Under the pieces are notes generated by a model. That model was not told where the DNA came from. It searched no databases and saw only the letters and a program-made list of their open reading frames with translations. Made by a program: the position numbers and the translations under genes. From Acidobacteriota bacterium (GTDB lineage: Bacteria; Acidobacteriota; Vicinamibacteria; Vicinamibacterales; UBA2999), in contig JADZBZ010000086.1 of assembly GCA_020851835.1 (NCBI GenBank), positions 1 through 5,223 on the forward strand: 5,223 nucleotides of DNA, read 5' to 3'. Shown piece by piece: positions 1 through 5,223 of this stretch. The number at the start of each line of letters is the position of its first letter. The stretch's first letter is position 1.

Positions 1-719
1 CGGACCTTCTCGAAGTAGAACTGCTTACCCGCCCAGGTGCCTGGAATACGAATGCTGGTCAGCAGGTCGCCCGGCCCGAGCATCGTCAACCGCGTGATGT
101 TGACGCCCGGCCCGACGAAGAACTCCTGCGCCGGAACGACGCGCTCCGCGCTCCCCCGCCGGATGACCATCTGCGCGTCGAGTGCGATGAGGGCCGGGGC
201 GGTGTCGGACGGATTGACGGCAACGCAGCGGTCGGCGTCGAAGATGGCATGCTCACGGTTGACCGAGGTCGGCGTATCGGCGTAGCAGATGTTGCCGCCG
301 GCGCGGTAACACGGCCACCCGGCGCGATAGTACCAGCAGCGCGCGTCTTGCGCCACGTTACCGCCGAGCGTGCCCTGGTTGCGAATCTGGGGCGAGGCCA
401 CCAGGCCCGCCGCCTCGGCCAGCAGCGCGTAGCGCTCCTTGACCATCGCGTGGTTGGCCACCTCGGTGAGCGTTGTGAGCGCGCCAATCTCGAGGCCGCC
501 ACCCGACTCCGAGATGCCGCGCAGCTCGGCCACGCCGCTCAAGTCGACGACGATCTTCGGCCTGCGGATGCGGTCCTTGAGCCAGTCGAACGTGTCCAGG
601 CCGCCGGCCATCACCCAGGCGTCGGCGCCGTGCCGGTCCAGCAACCCGAGCGTGTCCGCCACGCTCGTGGGCTGGAACAGCTCGAATGCCGGCATGACAT
701 CGCGAATTGCAGCAGGCAT
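1..719 (-). CDS. FAD-binding subunit of a xanthine dehydrogenase-family molybdenum hydroxylase, with an extra Fe-S loop (C-terminus cut by window edge)
   Basis: This is the medium, flavin-binding subunit, which takes electrons from the 2Fe-2S subunit and passes them to an external acceptor. The reading frame is open from ATG 719 to the window edge (239 codons visible); the usual family length is about 290-330 residues, so the C-terminal domain is missing only because the window ends. Seen in the sequence: the flavin motif AGGLD at residues 38-42, corresponding to the family AGGTD, and TLGGNVAQ at 117-124, corresponding to TIGGN. Cysteines at 128, 137, 145 and 165 sit in a loop just after the second FAD motif. 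The same placement is known in E. coli PaoB (YagS) and the 4-hydroxybenzoyl-CoA reductase beta subunit, where it binds 4Fe-4S. No signal peptide is visible. The start is supported by AGGAGG five bases upstream, overlapping the stop of the catalytic-subunit gene. Family assignment is firm; the substrate is unknown. Confidence 0.93.
   Translation of the reverse strand, partial: MPAAIRDVMPAFELFQPTSVADTLGLLDRHGADAWVMAGGLDTFDWLKDRIRRPKIVVDLSGVAELRGISESGGGLEIGALTTLTEVANHAMVKERYALLAEAAGLVASPQIRNQGTLGGNVAQDARCWYYRAGWPCYRAGGNICYADTPTSVNREHAIFDADRCVAVNPSDTAPALIALDAQMVIRRGSAERVVPAQEFFVGPGVNITRLTMLGPGDLLTSIRIPGTWAGKQFYFEKV
225..338 (-). other. Predicted 4Fe-4S cluster loop within the FAD subunit
   Basis: Residues 128-165 of the FAD subunit contain four cysteines with spacing C-x8-C-x7-C-x19-C, followed by the segment VAVNPSD. 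Ordinary xanthine dehydrogenase and CO dehydrogenase flavin subunits lack this cysteine-rich loop. PaoB-type aldehyde oxidase and 4-hydroxybenzoyl-CoA reductase flavin subunits have one at the same place that ligates a 4Fe-4S cluster. The cysteines are seen directly; cluster binding is inferred by family analogy. Confidence 0.75.
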
Positions 720-724
720 CGGAT

Positions 725-730
725 CCTCCT
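725..730 (-). promoter_or_regulatory. Ribosome binding site for the FAD-subunit gene
   Basis: AGGAGG is a perfect Shine-Dalgarno core five bases before ATG 719. It overlaps the TAG stop of the upstream catalytic-subunit gene (its AG are the last two bases of that stop), which suggests that translation of the two genes is coupled. It fixes the start at 719 over the in-frame ATG eight codons downstream. Confidence 0.85.
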
Positions 731-3269
731 AGATGAACGCCGTCAGGGGCTCGTAAGCCGGTTTGCCAGCCGCCACCGACATTAGAATCTGCTCGGGGAG
801 CACTGGCGTGCGAAGCAGCAAGCCATCACCCACCGCGTCGGCCAGCGCACAGATGAGGGCCCCAGCGCCCGCGCCGATGGCCGGTTCGCCAATCCCCTTG
901 GCTCCGATGGGATTGGACGGATCGGGCAGCTCGACGGCCGCCCACTTCAACTGGACGGGAATATCGAGGATGGTGGGCGGCTTGTTGTGATGCAGCCGGT
1001 TGGCGAGTGCGGCCCCGTAGTGCGGGTCGTACACCAGTCGCTGGCTGCGCACGTGGCCGATACCCTGCACTGCGCCACCGTGAATCTGGCCGCCGAGGCT
1101 GCGCGGGTTCACCACCGTGCCCACGTCGGCGACGGCGAGGTAATCGATGATCTCGTAGACGCCCGTTTCGAGGTCGACCTCGACCTCCATGAAAGCCGCC
1201 TGGAACGAGTAGGTCGAGCCGTCGCGCGGCAGGTTGTCGCGCGCAACGCCCATCAAGCCCAACCCGGCAAGTGCCGTGGCGGAGGTTCGCGTCATGGCGT
1301 TGATCTCCTTCGGCAGCTCGTGACCGTCGAATGCGCCACCCAACTGGATCGCACGCTCGGCCGCCTTGGCGAAGGTGATGGCCCGGCCGGGATTGCCCTT
1401 CCGGAACACCCGCTCGTTGGCGACGTCGTAGTCGTCCGGCGAGCCGCCCAGGTCGTGGGCCGCCAGCATCTGGAAGTTGCGCTTGAGCGCCATGCCCGTC
1501 GCGTAGTTGGCGCGCGTGTGTGCGTAGGTGGTCTGGCTGCCGGCCTGTATCGAACTCCACGGCACGTGCTCGCCGGTGTTGCCCCACACCACCACGCATT
1601 TGTCCCAGGGCATATTGACCATCTCGGCGATGACGCGCGCGGTGTCGATGACCGAGTGCGTGCCGAGGTTGCCAATACCCTGATGGATGTACAGCTTGCC
1701 GTCGGGCTTGAGGACGCACAGTCCGTCCACGCCAATCGATCCGGCGGTGTAGGAGCCGGTGGCCACGGCCACGCCCGTCGCCTTGCTGCCGCGGCGCTGG
1801 CCGCTGCGCTGCCTGCGCTCCTCCCAGTTGAACATGGCGGCGCCCTTGTCGAGCGCTTCCTTGACGAAGCAACTCGTGAGCTTGTTGCGCGGACGCCCCG
1901 GGGGCGCATCCACCGGGGCCAGACCGAAGACCGCCGCGCCCTCGGGGGCGTTCAGCTTGCGGATGGCCACACGGTCCACGCCGAGCTTGCGCGCCGCCTC
2001 ATCGATCATCGGCTCGAACATCACCGACGCCTGCAGCCCGCCCGGCGCGCGCTGCGAGGTCGGCGGCGGCGTGTTCGTGGCCACCGAGACGCCCCGGAAC
2101 CGCATGTTCGGTACTTGATACATCAACGACGCGTTGTTCGCGGAGGTGGCATGGTCGCCCTGACGCCGGTAAGGGCCCGCCGACTCCACGACGAACACGT
2201 CCGCGGCGATGACTCGTCCGTCCTTCTTGAAGCCCATCCGCATCCAGCCCTGGTAGCCGGGGCGGGTGCGGCCGATGTAGGTTTCTTCCTCGCGCGAGAT
2301 GCGCATCATGACGGGCCGGCCGTTGAGCTTCTTGGACAGCAGCGCCGGGATGGCCATGCTCTGGGCACCCGGAATCTTGCTGCCGAAGCCGCCACCCGTG
2401 TACTCGCTGATGAGCACCAACTCCTCGGGCTTGATGCCGACCCAGTTGGCCACGGCCGCCACGGTCCGCGCCACGCTCTGCGTCGACCCGTGCAGGTAGA
2501 GCTTGCCGTTCTGCCAGTAGGCCATCGCCGTGCGCGTTTCGAGCGGCTGGTGCGGCGTGGTCTGCTGGTAGTGGTCACGCTCGATGATGAGGTCGGCCTC
2601 GGCGAACCCCTTCTCGATGTCGCCGAAGACCAGCGTTTCGGTGGCCTCGGCGCCAGACGGGAATTTGCCTTCGGCAATCTGCGCGATGTCGGCGGGGGTC
2701 CACTTGAGGGTCTCGACATTCTGGCCGACGAACACGTTGCCTTCCGTGCGGCCGTTCGGGCCGCCCGGGCGGAGCGACTCGAGCGGGTCGATGACAAACG
2801 AGAGCGGCTCGTAGTCCACGACAATCCGCTCGATGGCGGCAGCGGCGATCTCTTCCGAGTCGGCAGCCACGGCCAGGATGGGCTCACCCTCGTAGAGCGG
2901 CTCGTTGGTGAGGGCGAACTCTGGGGCAATGGTCGGCCGCGGGGGCGGCGCGGGGGCGGCCGCCGCTGCCGCACCAGGAGCGGCACCCGCGGCTGCGCCG
3001 GCCGCAGGCGGCACGGGGCGGGGCGGTCCCGGCCGCGGAGGCGGTGCCGGCATGTCGTCGGCGGTGAGCACCGCGTGCACGCCCGGCAGAGCCAAGGCGG
3101 CGCTGGCATCGATCCGCGTGACCCGCGCGTGCGGCCGCGGGCTCAACAGCAGCTTGCAGAACAGCATGCCCTCGGCGCGGTAGTCCTCGGCGTAGCGCGC
3201 GCGTCCCGTGACCTTGGCGACGATATCGGGCGTCGTGTAGTTCTTGCCGATGAGCTTGTAGTCTGCCAT
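729..3269 (-). CDS. Molybdopterin-binding catalytic subunit of a xanthine dehydrogenase/aldehyde oxidase-family enzyme
   Basis: This is the large (846-residue) subunit, which binds the molybdenum cofactor and hydroxylates the substrate. The N-terminal aldehyde oxidase/xanthine dehydrogenase a/b hammerhead domain covers roughly residues 10-160 (VAKVTGRARYAEDY near 18-30; LPGVHAVLTADDM at 61-73). The cofactor-binding part follows, with GGGFGSK at 292-298, SQRAPGG at 405-411, IHQGIGNLGTH at 528-538, GGQIHGGAVQGIG at 726-738 and KGIGEP at 791-796. Glu795 matches the family's catalytic glutamate. The loop at 399-412 lacks the Cys of the AYxCSFR motif of form I CO dehydrogenase, so CO oxidation is unlikely. 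The protein is longer than PaoC (about 730 residues), partly because of a Pro/Ala-rich insertion at 74-113. It has no signal peptide and is probably exported with the Tat-bearing small subunit. GGAGGG lies six bases before the start. An aldehyde or N-heterocycle oxidase is possible, but the sequence does not reveal the substrate. Confidence 0.95.
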   Translation of the reverse strand: MADYKLIGKNYTTPDIVAKVTGRARYAEDYRAEGMLFCKLLLSPRPHARVTRIDASAALALPGVHAVLTADDMPAPPPRPGPPRPVPPAAGAAAGAAPGAAAAAAPAPPPRPTIAPEFALTNEPLYEGEPILAVAADSEEIAAAAIERIVVDYEPLSFVIDPLESLRPGGPNGRTEGNVFVGQNVETLKWTPADIAQIAEGKFPSGAEATETLVFGDIEKGFAEADLIIERDHYQQTTPHQPLETRTAMAYWQNGKLYLHGSTQSVARTVAAVANWVGIKPEELVLISEYTGGGFGSKIPGAQSMAIPALLSKKLNGRPVMMRISREEETYIGRTRPGYQGWMRMGFKKDGRVIAADVFVVESAGPYRRQGDHATSANNASLMYQVPNMRFRGVSVATNTPPPTSQRAPGGLQASVMFEPMIDEAARKLGVDRVAIRKLNAPEGAAVFGLAPVDAPPGRPRNKLTSCFVKEALDKGAAMFNWEERRQRSGQRRGSKATGVAVATGSYTAGSIGVDGLCVLKPDGKLYIHQGIGNLGTHSVIDTARVIAEMVNMPWDKCVVVWGNTGEHVPWSSIQAGSQTTYAHTRANYATGMALKRNFQMLAAHDLGGSPDDYDVANERVFRKGNPGRAITFAKAAERAIQLGGAFDGHELPKEINAMTRTSATALAGLGLMGVARDNLPRDGSTYSFQAAFMEVEVDLETGVYEIIDYLAVADVGTVVNPRSLGGQIHGGAVQGIGHVRSQRLVYDPHYGAALANRLHHNKPPTILDIPVQLKWAAVELPDPSNPIGAKGIGEPAIGAGAGALICALADAVGDGLLLRTPVLPEQILMSVAAGKPAYEPLTAFI
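2931..3050 (-). other. Pro/Ala/Gly-rich low-complexity insertion in the catalytic subunit
   Basis: Residues 74-113 of the catalytic subunit consist almost only of Pro, Ala, Gly and Arg. A Pro-rich first half is followed by an Ala-rich run and then PAPPPRP. The insertion falls inside the hammerhead domain between LTADDM and the conserved segment that includes TNEPLYEGEP. It is in frame, and family-like sequence flanks it on both sides. It is probably a flexible surface loop or linker; no function is known to me. Confidence 0.85.
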
Positions 3270-3270
3270 C

Positions 3271-3906
3271 TCACGCCCTCCGCGTCAGATCGGCTGCGTC
3301 CATCATGCAGTCGAGGATCTTGTTGTAGTCGGCACAGCGACAGAGGTTGCCGGAGATCCCGTGCGCGAGCTCGGCCCGCGACGGACTCGGATTGGTCTTG
3401 AGATAGCCCACCGTGGCCATCACGAAGCCCGGCATGCAGAACGCACACTGGAAGCCCTGGCCATTGACCACGGCCTGCTGCACCGGGTGCAGCGTTCCAT
3501 CGGGCGCGGCCAGCCCCTCGATGCTGACAATCTTCTTTCCGCGCACCGTGTGCGTGAGCACCGAGCACGAGTAGTGCGGCACATCGTCCACCAGCACGGT
3601 GCACGCGCCGCATTCGGCACGGTCGCAGCCCAGCTTCGTGCCGGTCAGTCCGAGCTTGTAGCGCAGCGTCGTGGCGAGCGTTTCGTGCTTGAGCACGTCG
3701 ACCCGACGGTCCTGTCCGTTGACGTTCAACGTAATCAGCCGCTCGACTGCGCCGGGCAGCGCGCTGTCCTGGCCGGCGATATTCGCGCGGAACAGGTATG
3801 CCGACGCCGAGACGGTGGCCCCGGCGGCAATCACGCCCTTGATGAAATTACGTCGTGAAACCCCGGACTCCTGTCCGGGCACACTGGCGATCGGGCCTTC
3901 TGGCAT
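3271..3906 (-). CDS. Tat-exported 2Fe-2S subunit of the xanthine dehydrogenase-family enzyme
   Basis: This is the small (211-residue) electron-transfer subunit with two 2Fe-2S clusters linking the molybdenum site to FAD. The plant-ferredoxin-type N-terminal domain has Cys94, Cys99, Cys102 and Cys114 (C-x4-C-x2-C-x11-C). The C-terminal helical domain has Cys154, Cys157, Cys189 and Cys191 (C-x2-C-x31-C-x1-C, including the typical GNLCRC). All eight ligands are present at family spacing. Residues 1-45 or so form a twin-arginine signal: SRRNFIK at 17-23, then a moderately hydrophobic stretch to about 39. Tat signals on this subunit are known in periplasmic members such as E. coli PaoA. The start at ATG 3906 keeps the whole signal and has a GAGGGGG Shine-Dalgarno. 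It is the first gene of the three-gene operon. The signal predicts a periplasmic complex; the exact cleavage site is unclear. Confidence 0.95.
   Translation of the reverse strand: MPEGPIASVPGQESGVSRRNFIKGVIAAGATVSASAYLFRANIAGQDSALPGAVERLITLNVNGQDRRVDVLKHETLATTLRYKLGLTGTKLGCDRAECGACTVLVDDVPHYSCSVLTHTVRGKKIVSIEGLAAPDGTLHPVQQAVVNGQGFQCAFCMPGFVMATVGYLKTNPSPSRAELAHGISGNLCRCADYNKILDCMMDAADLTRRA
3276..3281 (-). promoter_or_regulatory. Ribosome binding site for the catalytic-subunit gene
   Basis: GGAGGG lies six bases before ATG 3269, inside the last codons of the 2Fe-2S gene. Only one base separates that gene's TGA (3271-3273) from the ATG, so a terminating ribosome could re-initiate and keep the subunits in balance. 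Confidence 0.85.
3772..3906 (-). other. Twin-arginine (Tat) signal peptide of the 2Fe-2S subunit
   Basis: The first 45 or so residues have a 16-residue n-region, then SRRNFIK at 17-23, close to the S-R-R-x-F-L-K consensus. An Ala/Gly/Val-rich h-region reaches about residue 39, followed by RANIAGQ. Cleavage after the Ala at about 44 is plausible, but the end of the peptide is an estimate. Confidence 0.85.
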
Positions 3907-3910
3907 GGGT

Positions 3911-3917
3911 CCCCCTC
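3911..3917 (-). promoter_or_regulatory. Ribosome binding site for the 2Fe-2S gene
   Basis: The purine run GAGGGGG on the minus strand ends four bases before ATG 3906; its GAGG core is seven bases from the start. It supports the start that retains the Tat signal. Confidence 0.75.
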
Positions 3918-3928
3918 AGATCGCTCTG

Positions 3929-3959
3929 ATACTAGCAGATTCCCCTCAACAACGATCAA
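3929..3959 (-). promoter_or_regulatory. Possible sigma-70-type promoter with extended -10 for the oxidoreductase operon
   Basis: On the minus strand, TTGATC (3954-3959) and TAGTAT (3929-3934) resemble -35 and -10 boxes with a 19-base spacer. TGC directly before TAGTAT gives an extended -10 element, which can compensate for a poor spacer. Transcription would start near 3922, leaving a leader of about 16 bases that still includes the Shine-Dalgarno. The element lies in the only sizeable non-coding gap of the window and in a locally AT-richer patch, but such matches arise by chance. Confidence 0.4.
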
Positions 3960-4002
3960 GGGATGCGCGCATGAAACGACCCGTGGTCATCGAATCGACG
4001 GC

Positions 4003-5076
4003 TCACACGTTGACGATGCGCCCCTCTGCGGCACGGAGGAGGCGGTCGCGCACGGCCGCGCCCAGCCCTTCGGCGCCGATGCCCGCGGCCAGCATCACGT
4101 CGGGCCCTTCCTCATCCAGTGCGCGGAGCGCGTCAAACAGCGCCGCCGCCGCCGTCCCGGGTGTTGCCCGGCGGCCGTAGGCCTGCAGCCGCACGCGGCC
4201 GCTGGCGGCGTGGGCCGCCAACTCGGGTGCCAGCGCCAGCACGTCTTCCGCGGGCGCGAGGATGCCCACTCGATGGCCCTGGGCGACCAAGGTGCGCGCC
4301 TCGGTGGCCAACCGTGCCTGAACGGCCGCCGGGGCGCCCTCGAACAGCGTCATCCGCGCGGCGGGCGCGTAGTGACGAGCCAGCTGTCCGGGCGCCCGTT
4401 GTGGCGAGTCCGCGCGGGCCATGCGCCCTCCTACCACCAGGTCCGGGATATGGGCCAGCAGCGCCTCCCGCGTCACCCCACCCGGCCGCAGGAGAACCGG
4501 GGGCGACACCGTGCAGTCCACGATGGTCGATTCCACGCCGATCGGGGTGAGCCCGCCGTCGAGGACGAGGTCGATGCGCCCGTCGAGTTCGCTGAGCACG
4601 TGGCCGGCGCGCGTGGAGCTGGGCCGCGAAAAGCGGTTGGCGCTGGGCGCCGCCACAGGGGCGCCGCAGGTTTCCATCAGCGCGCGGGCGACACGGTGGG
4701 ACGGCACCCGGACAGCCACGGTGGGACGACCCGCCGTGACCACGTCGGGCACGACGGGCTTCTTGGGGAGGACGAGTGTGAGCGGCCCCGCCCAGAAGGC
4801 CAGTGCCAGAGCGCGCGCCGCAGGTGGAACTTCCGCGGCCACCTGGCCCAACTGTCCGATGTGCGCCAGGTGCACGATGAGCGGGTCGGTGGCGGGCCGC
4901 TCCTTCACCTCGAACAGCCGACCGACGGCCGCCGCGTCGAGCGCGTGAGCGCCCAACCCGTAAACCGTCTCGGTCGGAAAGGCCACCAGACCGCCCGCGC
5001 GAATCACCGCCGCCGCCTCGGCGATGGCCTGGGGATCCGGACGCTCGGCGTCCACCATCACGACGCGCGTCTTCAC
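4003..5076 (-). CDS. L-threonylcarbamoyladenylate synthase, Sua5 type
   Basis: This cytoplasmic enzyme makes threonylcarbamoyl-AMP from threonine, bicarbonate and ATP, the first step of t6A37 formation on tRNAs reading ANN codons; the TsaD machinery then transfers the group. The 357-residue product is the long Sua5/YwlC form rather than the short (about 190-residue) TsaC form. The YrdC domain occupies about residues 12-215: FPTETVYGLG (33-42), KERPATDPL (58-66), PSANRFSRPS (144-153), GVESTIVD (180-187) and LRPGG (196-200). The Sua5 linker motif PGQLARHYAP is at 229-238. A C-terminal Sua5 domain follows, with GLGAAVRDRLLRAA near 337-350. I chose GTG 5076 because GGGAGGGG lies eight bases upstream and the conserved region begins soon after; ATG 5058 has no comparable site. 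A longer in-frame extension to 5214 would overlap the upstream gene and is not family-like. GTG overlaps the upstream stop by four bases (GTGA), suggesting translational coupling. There is no evident functional link to the downstream oxidoreductase. Confidence 0.95.
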   Translation of the reverse strand: MKTRVVMVDAERPDPQAIAEAAAVIRAGGLVAFPTETVYGLGAHALDAAAVGRLFEVKERPATDPLIVHLAHIGQLGQVAAEVPPAARALALAFWAGPLTLVLPKKPVVPDVVTAGRPTVAVRVPSHRVARALMETCGAPVAAPSANRFSRPSSTRAGHVLSELDGRIDLVLDGGLTPIGVESTIVDCTVSPPVLLRPGGVTREALLAHIPDLVVGGRMARADSPQRAPGQLARHYAPAARMTLFEGAPAAVQARLATEARTLVAQGHRVGILAPAEDVLALAPELAAHAASGRVRLQAYGRRATPGTAAAALFDALRALDEEGPDVMLAAGIGAEGLGAAVRDRLLRAAEGRIVNV

Positions 5077-5222
5077 GGAGCGAACCCCTCCCGCTCGAGC
5101 GCCCCACTGCCCAGCAGCAGTTGGATGACGCGGCCGTATCCCGCCACGCCGCTCTCGGCGCCCTGCGACTTGAGAGCACGGTCGTACGCCACCCAGCTCG
5201 CCCGGTCGAGCCACGGGACCCG
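5073..5222 (-). CDS. C-terminal end of an unrecognised protein (start lies beyond the window)
   Basis: Forty-nine codons, from the window edge to the TGA at 5073-5075, are open in this frame. The tail has a Trp/Asp/Arg-rich beginning (PWLDRASWVAYDRAL), then a short hydrophobic patch, IQLLLG, and ends in EREGFAP. I do not recognise the family. It is supported as real by its four-base GTGA overlap with the next gene, a typical operon junction, and by protein-like composition free of the Arg/Pro-heavy bias of shadow frames. It has no membrane segment of full length and no catalytic motif I can name. Confidence 0.6.
   Translation of the reverse strand, partial: RVPWLDRASWVAYDRALKSQGAESGVAGYGRVIQLLLGSGALEREGFAP
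5085..5092 (-). promoter_or_regulatory. Ribosome binding site deciding the GTG start of the Sua5-type gene
   Basis: GGGAGGGG lies eight bases before GTG 5076 and within the end of the upstream coding region. It favours this start over the in-frame ATG at 5058 and over upstream in-frame ATGs near 5214. Confidence 0.75.
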
Positions 5223-5223
5223 C

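Larger units (their letters stand above)
3907..4002. other. Intergenic gap between the tRNA-modification gene and the oxidoreductase operon
   Basis: These 96 bases hold the predicted promoter and ribosome binding site described separately. No strong hairpin followed by a T-run is present after the upstream gene's stop; only a weak GACC/GGTC stem (3979-3989) and the 10-base palindrome ATGCGCGCAT (3963-3972) are seen. Read-through from the upstream gene is therefore possible. Confidence 0.6.

Noticed and set aside
249..785. A 178-codon plus-strand frame over the FAD-subunit region
   Set aside because: It is a shadow of the minus-strand FAD-subunit gene and has no recognisable domain.
826..1872. 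A second 348-codon minus-strand frame inside the catalytic-subunit gene
   Set aside because: It is a shifted-frame shadow with Arg/Gln/Gly-rich composition; the catalytic subunit is intact in its own frame with family motifs throughout.
2034..2075. Annotation as aerobic CO dehydrogenase large subunit (coxL)
   Set aside because: The active-site loop lacks the AYxCSFR motif and its cysteine, and the flavin subunit has an extra Fe-S loop not found in CO dehydrogenase.
987..3401. An 804-codon open frame on the plus strand, opposite the catalytic-subunit gene
   Set aside because: The translation is rich in Arg, His, Val and Gly with no recognisable domain, and it mirrors a strongly supported minus-strand gene. 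Long antisense frames are expected in GC-rich coding DNA.
3963..3989. A possible terminator after the Sua5-type gene (palindrome ATGCGCGCAT and a GACC/GGTC stem)
   Set aside because: The stems are only four to five base pairs and no T-run follows, so a Rho-independent terminator is not supported.
4138..4157. GCC/CGC triplet repeat within the Sua5-type gene
   Set aside because: It encodes a short Ala run (TAAAAL) in a poorly conserved helix of the C-terminal domain and is ordinary for GC-rich coding sequence.
4003..5214. A longer (403-residue) start for the Sua5-type protein at ATG 5214
   Set aside because: The extra 46 residues are Arg/Gly-rich, unlike the family, and overlap the end of another coding frame. 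A better Shine-Dalgarno precedes GTG 5076.

Overview
The window is a GC-rich stretch of bacterial DNA (roughly two thirds G+C by eye). All five genes I can support lie on the minus strand, so transcription runs from high to low coordinates. High GC, dense packing and a molybdenum hydroxylase whose iron-sulphur subunit carries a Tat signal suggest a free-living, environmental Gram-negative bacterium. Residue patterns remind me of Acidobacteriota or Gemmatimonadota homologues, but that is an impression from memory and I cannot test it here.

From the right edge: 5073-5222 is the last 49 codons of an unrecognised gene. Its TGA overlaps the GTG start of a full-length Sua5-type L-threonylcarbamoyladenylate synthase (4003-5076), the enzyme making the precursor of t6A in tRNA. 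A 96-base gap (3907-4002) follows, with a plausible extended -10 promoter. Next is a tightly packed three-gene operon for a xanthine dehydrogenase/aldehyde oxidase family enzyme: a Tat-signal 2Fe-2S subunit (3271-3906), a molybdopterin-binding catalytic subunit (729-3269) and an FAD subunit (1-719, cut by the window edge). Spacing is 1 base between the first two and 9 bases between the last two, each start preceded by a clear Shine-Dalgarno sequence.

The three subunits should act together. Substrate is hydroxylated at the molybdenum cofactor in the large subunit, and electrons pass through two 2Fe-2S clusters to FAD. The FAD subunit has four extra cysteines, placed as in periplasmic aldehyde oxidase PaoB and the 4-hydroxybenzoyl-CoA reductase beta subunit, which hold an additional 4Fe-4S cluster. 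The sole Tat signal is on the small subunit, so the folded complex is probably exported to the periplasm as a unit. The substrate cannot be read from the sequence. Nothing here amounts to a clearly novel system. The most notable points are the unassigned catalytic subunit with its 40-residue Pro/Ala-rich insertion and the extra cysteine cluster. No RNA genes, mobile elements, CRISPR arrays or convincing terminators were seen.
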